Both the position numbers and the translations under genes were made by a program. The notes below the pieces were generated by a model, which was not told where the DNA came from, made no database searches, and saw only the letters and a list, made by a program, of their open reading frames with translations. A DNA stretch of 64,000 bases from Candidatus Woesearchaeota archaeon (GTDB lineage Archaea; Nanobdellota; Nanobdellia; Woesearchaeales; GCA-2686295): contig CALDOJ010000008.1 of assembly GCA_937912225.1 (NCBI GenBank), positions 32,791-96,790 of the forward strand, written 5' to 3'. Shown in pieces: positions 48,821 through 57,384 of this stretch (positions within the stretch are counted from its first letter, which is position 1; every line of letters begins with the position of its first letter).

Positions 48821-49563
48821 TTGAATTTTTCCTCTAATTCTTTTTTTAGTTTATCGCCAATAAAAACTCCTTTAAAATAATCAGTTTTTGCAGCTAAGCA
48901 AATTTTATCTGCAAGACTTCTTGCAGCTTTTCCTCGAATAGCTTTTTTAGCGTTTGCAACAATTGGATGCATTAAAATGTAACCGTGTTTTGGAGGTTTT
49001 GCACCAGTTTTTATATGTCTGAATAATGCTTTTTCTGCACCAAGCATTTGAATTTTAGAACTTGGCATCATAACTAGTTTTCTTAGTGAACCTGCTTCTT
49101 CTAATAGTTTAGCACCGACTAATCCGCCTGCTAAAGTCCAAAGATTTTTACAATAAGTTTTCATAACTTCATCTAAATATTTTGCTAGTTCTTCTCGTTC
49201 TTGATATAATGAATTTATTTTATTTGCAAGATTTTTAATTGGCTGTAAATCTCTTGGAGAAAGGTCTCGGCCCATTGATTCTTTTAATTTCATTTCAGTC
49301 ATGATTGCTTTTTTATCTTTAGTCATAGCTAATTTGATAAAAGCTTCATTATCAGAGACTTTTTTAGAGAATTCTGGTAAATAAATTGAATACCAATCTC
49401 TTAATCGTTTAGTTAAAACATTAGTCATCTTAGCTAATTCATCAATATTATTAATTGCTTGAGAGACATAATTATCTTCATTTATGCTTTCACGAATGGT
49501 TTTTTTAGCTAAAGCGATGCTTTTTTCTCTTATTTGTTGGAAATTTTCTTTACTCATATTCAT
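48817..49563 (-). CDS. nop5: C/D RNP core protein Nop5 (Nop56/58 family)
   Basis: 248 aa, short compared with many archaeal Nop5 proteins, with a reduced N-terminal fibrillarin-binding domain. The coiled-coil region and Nop domain are complete: IDELAKMTNVLTKRLRDWYS, AGSLRKLVMMPSSKIQMLGAEKALFRHIKTGAKPPKHGYILMHPIV. Lys-rich end. Binds guide RNA with L7Ae and recruits fibrillarin. Divergent from prf1 across a 48-nt gap. Confidence 0.95.
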   Translation of the reverse strand: MNMSKENFQQIREKSIALAKKTIRESINEDNYVSQAINNIDELAKMTNVLTKRLRDWYSIYLPEFSKKVSDNEAFIKLAMTKDKKAIMTEMKLKESMGRDLSPRDLQPIKNLANKINSLYQEREELAKYLDEVMKTYCKNLWTLAGGLVGAKLLEEAGSLRKLVMMPSSKIQMLGAEKALFRHIKTGAKPPKHGYILMHPIVANAKKAIRGKAARSLADKICLAAKTDYFKGVFIGDKLKKELEEKFK

Positions 49564-49580
49564 AGAAGAAGAATAGATAC

Positions 49581-49590
49581 TTATTTAAAG
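49581..49590 (+). promoter_or_regulatory. TATA box of prf1
   Basis: TTATTTAAAG, centred 26 nt before the ATG at 49612; predicts a leaderless mRNA. Confidence 0.5.
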
Positions 49591-49611
49591 CTTTATGGAG
49601 TAATTTAGTGC

Positions 49612-50718
49612 ATGAGCGAGAAAATATCATCAAAAGATAAGCTTAAATTAAAACATTTTGTCAAAGAACTTGAAGGATATAGAGGAAGACATACAGAATT
49701 AGTTAGTGTATATGTTCCTAAAGACTATGATTTGAACAAAATAATTAATCACATTTCTCAAGAACAAGGAACTGCTTCTAATATTAAGAGTAAAGGAACC
49801 AGAGATAATGTAATAACTTCTCTTGAAAAAATGATTCAACATTTAAGATTATTTAAGAAAACACCTCCTAACGGGTTAGCTATTTTCTCCGGAAACGTAA
49901 CTGAAAAAGAAGGCCAGCAAGATTTTAAGGTTTGGAGCATTGAACCACCAACTCCTTTAAATCAAAGATTATATCGTTGCGATAAAGAATTCGTTTTAGA
50001 TCCGATTAGAGACTTGCTTGAAGTAAAAGAAGTTTATGGAATGATTGTAATGGATAGACGAGAAGGAGACATTGCTTTATTAAAAGGAAAAGTTATTATT
50101 CCGCTTGTTTCAAAACATTCAAATGTTCCTGGAAAATTCAAAACTGGAGGACAATCAGCTCAAAGGTTTGCAAGAATCAGAGAAGGAGCAGCAAAAGAAT
50201 TCTATAAACGATTAGCAGAATATGTTAAAGAACAATTTTTAGGCTTAAAAGATTTGAAAGGAATACTTGTTGGCGGACCAGGACCTACAAAATATGATTT
50301 TGTTGATGGTAATTTCATAACTGATCAAGTAAAGCAAAAAATTATTGCAATTAAAGACCTTTCTTATACGGGAGATTTTGGTCTTCAAGAATTATTGGAT
50401 AAATGCAGTGATGTTTTAGCTGAAGAAGATGTTATGGAAGAAAAAAAATTAATGCAAAAATTCTTTCATTTGATGGCTAAAAGTTCAGGTTCAGTAAACT
50501 ATGGTCAAGATCATGTCATGGAAGATTTAAAATTAGGGTATGTAGAAACAGTTTTAATTTCTGAAGCAGTTTCTGATGAAGTCATTGAAGAATTTGAAAA
50601 AGAAGCTGAAGCTCTTGGAAGTGAAGTGGTAGTTATCTCTACTGATACAAGAGAAGGAGCACAACTTCGGGACATGGGTAAAGTGGTTGCGATTTTAAGA
50701 TATGAAGTTCAAAGATAG
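49612..50718 (+). CDS. prf1: Peptide chain release factor aRF1
   Basis: 368 aa, shorter than the usual 405-420 aa aRF1, with shortening mainly in the C-terminal domain. Stop-codon recognition elements are TASNIKSK (NIKS) and LYRCDKEF (YxCxxxF); the peptidyl-release motif is FKTGGQSAQRFARIREGA. Acts with ABCE1, which is also in this window. Confidence 0.95.
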   Translation: MSEKISSKDKLKLKHFVKELEGYRGRHTELVSVYVPKDYDLNKIINHISQEQGTASNIKSKGTRDNVITSLEKMIQHLRLFKKTPPNGLAIFSGNVTEKEGQQDFKVWSIEPPTPLNQRLYRCDKEFVLDPIRDLLEVKEVYGMIVMDRREGDIALLKGKVIIPLVSKHSNVPGKFKTGGQSAQRFARIREGAAKEFYKRLAEYVKEQFLGLKDLKGILVGGPGPTKYDFVDGNFITDQVKQKIIAIKDLSYTGDFGLQELLDKCSDVLAEEDVMEEKKLMQKFFHLMAKSSGSVNYGQDHVMEDLKLGYVETVLISEAVSDEVIEEFEKEAEALGSEVVVISTDTREGAQLRDMGKVVAILRYEVQR

Positions 50719-50792
50719 ATAATGACTTTTCTTCAAAAACCATGTAATTTAATTCAAAGATTTTTTATATTCTCTAATTATTTCTTTTATTT

Positions 50793-51449
50793 ATGAATTT
50801 AGCAGAGAAAGCTTTCAAAGAGTTATTTCCAGAAAAATATGAATCTAGAAGGTTTGAAGTAAAATATTCAAAGAAATTCTCTAAATATAATGCTAATGTC
50901 AAATATAATAAGATTTTCATGCGTTTTAATCTCTCTTATGATTGGAAAGAAATTTCTGAAGAAATTCAAATGGGATTAATACAATCTTTATTATTAAAAA
51001 TTTACAAAGAAAAAAATAAAACTATTAATCTTGATTTATACCAAAAATTTGTTAAAAATATACCTAAATTTTCAATAACAACAAAAGTCGATCCTTTTTT
51101 AGAAGAATCGTTCAATAGAGTTAATGAAAAATATTTCTACGGGTTTATTGATTTACCAAACCTTGTATGGGGACAACTCTCATTTAGAAAACTAGGAAGT
51201 TATGATTATTTAGCAGATACTATTACTATGAGTAAAATTATGATTGAAGACGAAGAATTATTAGATTATGTCATGTATCACGAACTTTTACATAAAAAAT
51301 TGCAGTTTTATACTAAGAATGGGCGTAATTATCATCATACAACAGAATTTCGAAAAAAAGAAAAAGAGTTCGATAACCCTAATATCGACGAGAAATTAAA
51401 ATCTTTTTTAGCAAGGAAAAGAATGAAAAAACTATTCAAATTCTGGTAA
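50793..51449 (+). CDS. SprT-like zinc metalloprotease-family protein
   Basis: 218 aa. The metal motif HELLHKK is in DYVMYHELLHKKLQFYTKNG, with a third His in RNYHHTTEFRKKEKEF. The N-terminal 100 residues are basic, and VNEKYFYGFIDLPNLVWGQ precedes the domain as in SprT/WSS1-like and related M48-like metal-dependent hydrolases. In eukaryotes such proteins degrade DNA-protein crosslinks; the archaeal role is unknown. TATA-like element upstream. Confidence 0.8.
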   Translation: MNLAEKAFKELFPEKYESRRFEVKYSKKFSKYNANVKYNKIFMRFNLSYDWKEISEEIQMGLIQSLLLKIYKEKNKTINLDLYQKFVKNIPKFSITTKVDPFLEESFNRVNEKYFYGFIDLPNLVWGQLSFRKLGSYDYLADTITMSKIMIEDEELLDYVMYHELLHKKLQFYTKNGRNYHHTTEFRKKEKEFDNPNIDEKLKSFLARKRMKKLFKFW

Positions 51450-51516
51450 AAAACAATAAGATATTTAAATGAACATTTTTTCTATATACCTTAGCTAAGA
51501 ATTACGGTGATAAATA

Positions 51517-51915
51517 ATGGCAGAAGTCAAACATAAAAGTGTAGGAAGCTTACAAAAAGGTAATTACGTAGTATTAGAAGATGCTGCATGCATTGTTACA
51601 GATATCAAAATTTCAAGACCAGGAAAGCATGGTCACGCAAAAGTTAATTTAACAGCAGTTGGTATGCTTGATAGTAAAAAAAGAAATACTGTCATGCCAG
51701 GTCACGATTCAATTGAAACACCAGTAATTGGTAAGAAAAATGCTCAAATCTTAAGTGTTACAGGAAATTCTTGTAATGTAATGGATGTTGAAACATATGA
51801 AACATTTGATTTAGCAGTACCACCAGAACTTGATGGTCAAGTTGCAGAAGGACAAACAGTTGTTTACTGGATAGTTCTTAATGATAAAGTTCTAAAACAA
51901 ATAAAGAGTGAATAA
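51517..51915 (+). CDS. eif5a: Translation factor aIF5A
   Basis: 132 aa. The hypusination loop ISRPGKHGHAKVNL places the modified Lys at residue 37. The N-terminal SH3-like and C-terminal OB domains are both present (AVGMLDSKKRNTVMPGHDSI; LDGQVAEGQTVVYWIVLND). Promotes translation through polyproline and termination. The modifying enzyme Dys and SpeD are encoded about 7 kb away. An SD-like GGTGAT precedes the ATG; eL40 follows 5 nt after the stop. Confidence 0.96.
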   Translation: MAEVKHKSVGSLQKGNYVVLEDAACIVTDIKISRPGKHGHAKVNLTAVGMLDSKKRNTVMPGHDSIETPVIGKKNAQILSVTGNSCNVMDVETYETFDLAVPPELDGQVAEGQTVVYWIVLNDKVLKQIKSE

Positions 51916-51920
51916 ATAAA

Positions 51921-52082
51921 ATGGTAAAATTTCCGGAAGCAGAAGCAAGACTTTTTGAAGACGTCTTTGTTTGCAGAAAATGTAAATCAAAGATTAGAAC
52001 TACTAATCTAAGAGTTCTAGCAGGAAAAGTTAATTGTAGAAAATGTAATGGTAAGGCATTAAGACCTATCAAGAAGAAATAG
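51921..52082 (+). CDS. rpl40e: 50S ribosomal protein eL40
   Basis: 53 aa: MVKFPEAEARLFEDVFVCRK opens the protein, with zinc-binding C-R-K-C and C-R-K-C separated by 17 residues, ending LRPIKKK. In eukaryotes this protein is fused to ubiquitin; archaeal eL40 is free, as here. It begins 5 nt after aIF5A on the same strand. Confidence 0.93.
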   Translation: MVKFPEAEARLFEDVFVCRKCKSKIRTTNLRVLAGKVNCRKCNGKALRPIKKK

Positions 52083-52118
52083 TAAATATTATAAACTCCG
52101 GATTTCTAAAATATAATC

Positions 52119-53288
52119 ATGAGTTTTTTATCTGCATTAATGCAATACAAATTTATCATACTATTCTATTTAGTTATAATACTAATAGTAGCTTTTAATA
52201 AAAAAAGATTTGATTTTCAAGCAAAATTCATAGCATTATATCGAACAAAGTTTGGAATTAACTTTATGGAGAAAACTTCTTCTAGATTTCAAGAATTCAT
52301 AAAAATAGTTGGATTAGTTGGAATAGGTGTTGCTTATATTGGAATGATTGCAATTGTTTACATGGTATTTGATGGTTTATACAAATTAATCATGATACCA
52401 GAAGCACCAGCAGTTCTTTCACCAGTAATTCCAGGAGTTCCAATTCCAGGAAGCCCGATATTTGTACCGTTTTGGTATGGAATAATATCATTATTTATAG
52501 TTGTAGTAATTCACGAAGCAGGACATGGTTTAGTTGCTCTTGCTCACAAAATTAAAGTTGATCACACAGGAATTGTTTTCTTTGGACCATTAATTGGAGC
52601 TTTTGTTGAACCAAACGAGAAAACATTGCAAAAACAAAGCGATGTAGTTCAATATTCAATTTTTGCAGCCGGGCCGTTTGCGAATGTGATACTCGCATTT
52701 GTACTGTTACTATGTTTCACACTAATTTTCAATCCTATAATTGATCATTCTGTAGTACCTGAAGGAATATATTTTCAAGAAGTACAAGAAGGATTTCCTG
52801 CAGAAGCAGCAGGTGTACAACCAGAAACAGTTTATAACCTTGTAAATGGTCAAGAAGTTTTAGACACGACGAAATTCATACAAGTGTTGGATAAAGTGAG
52901 TCCAGGTGATGAAATAATCTTAGCAAATGAAAATTTAACACATACAATTATAGCAACTGAAAGTCCTGATGATCCAACAAGCGGTTACATGGGTGTAATA
53001 GGTATTCAGACAGAGCATCAATTAAAAAATCCTAAATTCCAAATAATATTTGATGTTTTTTCATGGTTCTATGGATTATTTCAATGGGTAATCTTATTGA
53101 GTTTAGGAATTGGACTTGCAAATCTTTTACCATTAGGTCCGGTTGATGGCGGACGAATGTTACATTTAAGCTTACAAAAAATTTTTGGTAAAGATAAAGG
53201 TTTGAAAATATTTTCAAAAATTACAATGTTCTTTATTGTGCTATTATTAGTATTAGTTTTTGTACCAATCATTAAAGCATTAATATAA
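52119..53288 (+). CDS. Site-2 protease family membrane metalloprotease
   Basis: 389 aa. The zinc motif is VVVIHEAGHGLVALAHKIKV; the second metal ligand is in LLPLGPVDGGRMLHLSL (xDG). About five membrane helices. Between the motifs is a PDZ-like domain (VQEGFPAEAAGVQPETVYNLVNGQ). RseP/S2P relatives cut transmembrane anchors of regulators. TATA box about 28 nt upstream of the ATG. Together with the presenilin-like enzyme, it is one of two intramembrane proteases in the window. Confidence 0.93.
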   Translation: MSFLSALMQYKFIILFYLVIILIVAFNKKRFDFQAKFIALYRTKFGINFMEKTSSRFQEFIKIVGLVGIGVAYIGMIAIVYMVFDGLYKLIMIPEAPAVLSPVIPGVPIPGSPIFVPFWYGIISLFIVVVIHEAGHGLVALAHKIKVDHTGIVFFGPLIGAFVEPNEKTLQKQSDVVQYSIFAAGPFANVILAFVLLLCFTLIFNPIIDHSVVPEGIYFQEVQEGFPAEAAGVQPETVYNLVNGQEVLDTTKFIQVLDKVSPGDEIILANENLTHTIIATESPDDPTSGYMGVIGIQTEHQLKNPKFQIIFDVFSWFYGLFQWVILLSLGIGLANLLPLGPVDGGRMLHLSLQKIFGKDKGLKIFSKITMFFIVLLLVLVFVPIIKALI

Positions 53289-53321
53289 ACTTTTAAAAAC
53301 TGTTTCTGATTCTATAAGTGT

Positions 53322-54008
53322 ATGATAAGCGTTGTATTAATAGAACCTGAAACATCAGGTAATCTTGGAGCTATAGCCCGTATAATGGCTAATTTTGACT
53401 TTAAAGAGCTAATTCTAATTAATCCGAAGTGCAAAATAGATGAAGATGCAAGAAATAGAGCAAAACACGCACAAACAATTCTAGATAAAGCAAAAATCAA
53501 AGAGTTTGATTATTTAAAGAAGTTTGATTATAAAATTGCAACAACAGCTAAGCTTGGAACTGATTATAATATTCCTAGATGTCCTTTATCTCCAGAAGAA
53601 TTTGCAAATAAAGTTTGCTCTTTAGATAAGAAAACAAAATTAGCATTAATTATTGGCCGAGAAGGGATTGGTTTAACTAATGAAGAAATTGCAGATTGTG
53701 ATTTTACAGTTTCAATTCCAGTTTCAAAAACTTATCCAACGCTTAATATAAGTCATGCATTAACAGTGATTTTATATGAGTTATTTAAAAAATCTGGCGA
53801 AAAAAACACTGATGTAATTACGCCAATTTCTGCAATAGAAAAAAAACAATTAATGAAATTATTCAATAAAGTTTTTGACAAATTAGAATTTGCAACTCCT
53901 GATAAAAAAGAGACTCAAAAAACATTGTGGAAGAAAATTATTGGGAAAGCTTTTTTGACGAAGCGCGAGTCTTTTGCAATGATGGGTTTTTTGAAGAAGC
54001 TGCTTTAG
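53322..54008 (+). CDS. trmJ: SPOUT methyltransferase TrmJ-like
   Basis: 228 aa. N-terminal VVLIEPETSGNLGAIARIMANF, middle LALIIGREGIGLTNEEIADC and the knot motif VSIPVSKTYPTLNISHALTVIL are those of TrmJ, which makes 2'-O-methyl at tRNA position 32. The C-terminal extension matches the archaeal form. The last 71 nt overlap the 3' coding end of the convergent winged-helix gene. Confidence 0.9.
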   Translation: MISVVLIEPETSGNLGAIARIMANFDFKELILINPKCKIDEDARNRAKHAQTILDKAKIKEFDYLKKFDYKIATTAKLGTDYNIPRCPLSPEEFANKVCSLDKKTKLALIIGREGIGLTNEEIADCDFTVSIPVSKTYPTLNISHALTVILYELFKKSGEKNTDVITPISAIEKKQLMKLFNKVFDKLEFATPDKKETQKTLWKKIIGKAFLTKRESFAMMGFLKKLL

Positions 54009-54312
54009 ATTCAAAATATTTCTTAACTTCTTTTAAGATTTTAGGCTCTGCTTGTTTTCCAAGGCAGTAATAAATTTTTTCAGCTTCTCCACCCCAAGAA
54101 TAATTGCCTTGTTCTTTTTTTATTTTTTTGATGTCAAATTCTTCAAGTGCAGTTCCTTTCTTTAAATGATAATATATTACTCTTTGCGTAGCTTTAGGAA
54201 ATAATTCCATGTATACTTTGTGAATTTCATATCCATAGCCTTGTTTCATGAAAAATAAAATTTCAACAATGTTTTGTCGAATTGAACTTAATACAGGTCT
54301 TCCTCTAGTCAT
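53938..54312 (-). CDS. Winged-helix DNA-binding protein
   Basis: 124 aa. RQNIVEILFFMKQGYGYEIHKVYMELFP followed by RVIYYHLKKGTALEEFDIKK is a winged helix of the PadR-like/archaeal wHTH type. The C-terminal 30 residues are Ser/Lys-rich and their codons overlap trmJ on the other strand. An 18-bp palindrome lies 17-34 nt before the ATG, suggesting autoregulation. Which genes it controls is unknown. Confidence 0.78.
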   Translation of the reverse strand: MTRGRPVLSSIRQNIVEILFFMKQGYGYEIHKVYMELFPKATQRVIYYHLKKGTALEEFDIKKIKKEQGNYSWGGEAEKIYYCLGKQAEPKILKEVKKYFESKAASSKNPSLQKTRASSKKLSQ

Positions 54313-54328
54313 ATTCGAAAACCTCTGG

Positions 54329-54346
54329 TTTTTGAATATTCAAAAA
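54329..54346. promoter_or_regulatory. Perfect 18-bp palindrome before the winged-helix gene
   Basis: TTTTTGAATATTCAAAAA, a perfect dyad in the intergenic region between the winged-helix gene (minus) and a 95-aa gene (plus). A partial copy, TTCGAATAT, overlaps 54311-54320. Likely an operator, possibly bound by the protein encoded next to it. Confidence 0.5.
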
Positions 54347-54428
54347 TAGTTTGATTTTTGTACATGATTATTTACAATACTGAAAATATATAAAAAGGTT
54401 TTTATTAATACGTTCATTTCTTAATAAT

Positions 54429-54716
54429 ATGAAAAATTTATTCGTGATAGTTCATGAAGAAGCTACAAAAGAAGACAGAATTGTAAGAAGAGAAATATTA
54501 AGAATAAAAAGAGAAGAAGAATTCGTTTTAGTTGAAGGGAACCCAACAAAAATTATGTATGATATTCCAGAAGGTTATCAATTGCTAGTTTGTGGTGCAT
54601 ATCATGGAAATCAAAATTGGGATAGTCGATGTATTGACGAACATATGAAATCTTTAAGAAGAAAAAAATTATTTCCAGAACTTTATTTGCCTGGTACGAT
54701 TTCTTTAGATCCATAA
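54429..54716 (+). CDS. Hypothetical small protein
   Basis: 95 aa, soluble, alpha/beta: KNLFVIVHEEATKEDRIVRR, GYQLLVCGAYHGNQNWDSRCIDEHM. The layout of a hydrophobic strand, basic helix and a Cys-G-A-Y-H loop recalls small Rossmann-like domains but is not diagnostic. TATA-like ATATATAAAAAGG upstream. The stop abuts the stop of the QNG1-like gene. Confidence 0.6.
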   Translation: MKNLFVIVHEEATKEDRIVRREILRIKREEEFVLVEGNPTKIMYDIPEGYQLLVCGAYHGNQNWDSRCIDEHMKSLRRKKLFPELYLPGTISLDP

Positions 54717-55652
54717 TCAATAAGCAGTTGTTCTACACCTATGAAAAGGAGTTTTTGAATCTCTTCCATAAAGCCATAAATAATCATTAACTGCTGATTG
54801 AATAACATTGGGATGAGTTTTATTAATTTCATCAGTAATTCTTTTTACAACTTGAACATTAGAAGATCTAATTTCAGTTTCAAACTTGCTTCCTTTTTTT
54901 AATTCAATCTCACTATCAATTAAATATGAAAGTTCATTGCCGTATTCAAATATTCTAAGGCTTCGTAAATGTGCTGGTTCAACATAATCTGCAAGAGCAG
55001 TTGTTTTACTTGCATCAATTAAATTAGGAAAGCTTTGAGCTGTTGCTTGTGCTCTTTTACAAAAATAAATTTTTTTCCCTTTGTATTCTGCAGTATCCTT
55101 AAATGAAGAAAAATCATTTACTATTAGATCAACAAAGTTCGCTCCATTGCCTTTTGCAGCATCAATCATATTTCTAAAATCTCCTTTGTATTTTTCAACT
55201 AGAACAGTTCCTGTATCCTGCAATATTTTCCAACGTTCTTGAATCATTGGCATAACGAAACTACTTGTAAGAACTTTAGTAACTTCTTCTAAAGAAATAT
55301 TTGCTTTATAATTTGCATCAAGAATTGGAATTCCTTCTTCTTCTGCAGTTAATAAAGCTCCAATTAAACTCCAAGATCCTCTTTTGAATTTTTGTCCTTT
55401 GTAAGGTTTTGTCCAATATGGTTCTCCCCAATAAGAAAAACTAAGAGAATTAAATGTTAACATTAAATTAATTCTTTTTTCTTCACTTAATTCTTCAAGA
55501 TTAAATGGGTTTTCATTTACCCACGAAAGATTATTAACTTTTGGAGCGATCTCTTTTGCATAGGCTAATAATTTTTCATTGTTAATTTTAACTTCTTCTG
55601 CATTATTAACTACGTATTCTGTACTTTCTAATATTTTTTCAAATGTATTCAT
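54717..55652 (-). CDS. Queuosine-salvage protein (DUF2419/QNG1 family)
   Basis: 311 aa, the full length of the family. Characteristic elements in order: TFNSLSFSYWGEPYW, RGSWSLIGALLTAEEEGIPI, KILQDTGTVLVEKYKGDF, LIVNDFSSFKDTAEYKGKKI and FCKRAQATAQSFPN, ALADYVEPAHLRSLRIFEYG, KFETEIRSS, and the C-terminal LWLYGRDSKTPFHRCRTTAY. Characterized members hydrolyse queuosine nucleoside or 5'-monophosphate to release queuine. Archaea make archaeosine rather than queuosine, so the substrate here may be another deazaguanosine nucleotide or imported queuosine. Immediately downstream of a methyltransferase (no gap). Confidence 0.88.
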   Translation of the reverse strand: MNTFEKILESTEYVVNNAEEVKINNEKLLAYAKEIAPKVNNLSWVNENPFNLEELSEEKRINLMLTFNSLSFSYWGEPYWTKPYKGQKFKRGSWSLIGALLTAEEEGIPILDANYKANISLEEVTKVLTSSFVMPMIQERWKILQDTGTVLVEKYKGDFRNMIDAAKGNGANFVDLIVNDFSSFKDTAEYKGKKIYFCKRAQATAQSFPNLIDASKTTALADYVEPAHLRSLRIFEYGNELSYLIDSEIELKKGSKFETEIRSSNVQVVKRITDEINKTHPNVIQSAVNDYLWLYGRDSKTPFHRCRTTAY

Positions 55653-56348
55653 TTAAATCACCTTCTTTTCATAAATAGCTATTTTATGGGCTATTTTTTC
55701 GCTTTGTACTCTTTTAGAAATCTCGCTTCCCCAGATGTTGTAAAACACATCTTGAGCGTCTTTTAAACTATTAAATTCGAAATAAGTATCAATAGAACTA
55801 ACTTTAACAAATCCTTTTTCTTCTAACCAATCTTTTGTTTGTTTAGTAGTTGAAATATTAGGTTCTCGTCTTATAATTTCTTCAAATTCACATCCACCAT
55901 CATTTTCAGCAACATAAATTGAACCGTTTTCTTTCAAGACTCTTTCTGTTTCTTTAAGAACTGCTAACTGTTGATCAATATCTAAAATGCTTCCAAGAAC
56001 CCATGTTGCAATTGCTACATCAACACTGTTACTGTTTAAACCATTTTTTTCTGCAGATGCTTGAATATATGAAATTTTGTCTTTGTTTGTTTTATTTTTA
56101 GCAATTTCTAATTGGGTTTTTGACTGATCAAGACAAATATATTCTGAAACTAAAGGAGCTAAAACAGAAACATATTTTCCAGTTCCACAACCAACATCTA
56201 ATAATTTTTTATCTAAAATTAATGGTTTTAAAAAATCTACAACCAGTCCTTTATAATCTTCTGCTTGACTAAAAATATTGTACATATTTGATTGTTCATA
56301 ATAGATTTTACTGTTCGACTCTAATTTGTGAGTTTGTTGGTTGTTCAT
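55653..56348 (-). CDS. Class I SAM-dependent methyltransferase
   Basis: 231 aa. SAM motif I KLLDVGCGTGKYVSVLAPLV, motif II EYICLDQSKTQLEIAK, and later motifs VDVAIATWVLGSILDIDQQL and LKENGSIYVAENDGG follow the UbiE/Methyltransf_11 pattern. Substrate unknown. It ends exactly where the QNG1-like gene starts, so the two form one transcript; a link to nucleoside metabolism is possible. Divergent from the double Lrp regulator. Confidence 0.86.
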   Translation of the reverse strand: MNNQQTHKLESNSKIYYEQSNMYNIFSQAEDYKGLVVDFLKPLILDKKLLDVGCGTGKYVSVLAPLVSEYICLDQSKTQLEIAKNKTNKDKISYIQASAEKNGLNSNSVDVAIATWVLGSILDIDQQLAVLKETERVLKENGSIYVAENDGGCEFEEIIRREPNISTTKQTKDWLEEKGFVKVSSIDTYFEFNSLKDAQDVFYNIWGSEISKRVQSEKIAHKIAIYEKKVI

Positions 56349-56410
56349 AAACAGTAGTAACGTTTTTTCAATATATTAAATCATCTATGAGAAATTTAAT
56401 AATAATAAAG

Positions 56411-56419
56411 TTTTTATAC
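56411..56419 (+). promoter_or_regulatory. TATA box of the double Lrp regulator
   Basis: TTTTTATAC, centred about 27 nt before the ATG at 56442; predicts a leaderless mRNA. Confidence 0.5.
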
Positions 56420-56441
56420 TTCTATTCTTTAGTTTTATTAA

Positions 56442-57383
56442 ATGTTAGATAAAATAGATCAAAAAATATTGTTAGCACTAATAAACAATTCTAGAAACTC
56501 AACAACTAATATAGCAAAGAAAGTAGGAATCTCAAGAGATGTGACTAATTATAGAATAAATCGATTAGTAAATAAAGGAATCATAAGAGATTTTACAACT
56601 GAAATAAGTTTAGAAAAACTAGAGATTGTTTCAGCGCTATTATTCATATCAATTAAAGCAGAAAAAGAAAAAGAATTTATGGATTATATCAATAAACAAA
56701 ACTTCATTTCATGGGCTGGAACTCACATGGGTTTTTGGAGTATGGGAATGGCAATCTATGGAAAAGATAATGAAGAAGTAGAAGAAAGATTCCAAACAAT
56801 AATAAAACAATACAAGGAGCACATAACAAATCATCGTTTTGCATTCTACAAAAATACAGCTTTCTTTACAGAAAAATATTTTGGAGATGTAACACTAAAA
56901 CAAAAAAATATTTCAAAAGAGAAATATAAGTTAGATTCTTACGATAAAATAATTTTAAAGAACTTATCAAAAAATGCAAGAATTTCAAGTATGGAATTAA
57001 CAAAGCAAATACCAATAACAGCGCCAGCCATAAGTCAAAGAATATCAAGATTAAAAAAACAAGGAATTATTTTAAAACATACTGCTTACATTAATGTATT
57101 TAAAATAGGCCTGTATCAATTCATATTTTTTATACAGAACAGAAACCTTGAAGATAGAAAAAAATTATACCAGTTTTTAGAATCACATCCAAAAGTATCG
57201 CTTTTACTTGATTACATAGGAGATCCGTTTATAGAATTCAGTATATTTGCAGACGACCCGTATAAAATAAGAGAGACTTTACAAGAAATAAAAGAAGTAT
57301 TCCCAGATAATCAACTAGTAGATTTTTTCTTAACACAAGAAGATTTCATATCATTTGGATTGCCAGATTGTGTTTTTGAATAA
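56442..57383 (+). CDS. Two-unit Lrp/AsnC-type transcriptional regulator
   Basis: 313 aa built as a tandem duplication: HTH (MLDKIDQKILLALINNSRNS, ISRDVTNYRINRLVNKGIIR) plus an effector domain, then a second HTH (LDSYDKIILKNLSKNARISS, ITAPAISQRISRLKKQGIIL) plus effector domain. Each half resembles a complete Lrp protomer, so one chain could act as a pseudo-dimer. Divergent from the methyltransferase/QNG1 pair, which it probably controls. Lrp proteins usually sense amino acids. Confidence 0.88.
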   Translation: MLDKIDQKILLALINNSRNSTTNIAKKVGISRDVTNYRINRLVNKGIIRDFTTEISLEKLEIVSALLFISIKAEKEKEFMDYINKQNFISWAGTHMGFWSMGMAIYGKDNEEVEERFQTIIKQYKEHITNHRFAFYKNTAFFTEKYFGDVTLKQKNISKEKYKLDSYDKIILKNLSKNARISSMELTKQIPITAPAISQRISRLKKQGIILKHTAYINVFKIGLYQFIFFIQNRNLEDRKKLYQFLESHPKVSLLLDYIGDPFIEFSIFADDPYKIRETLQEIKEVFPDNQLVDFFLTQEDFISFGLPDCVFE

Positions 57384-57384
57384 A

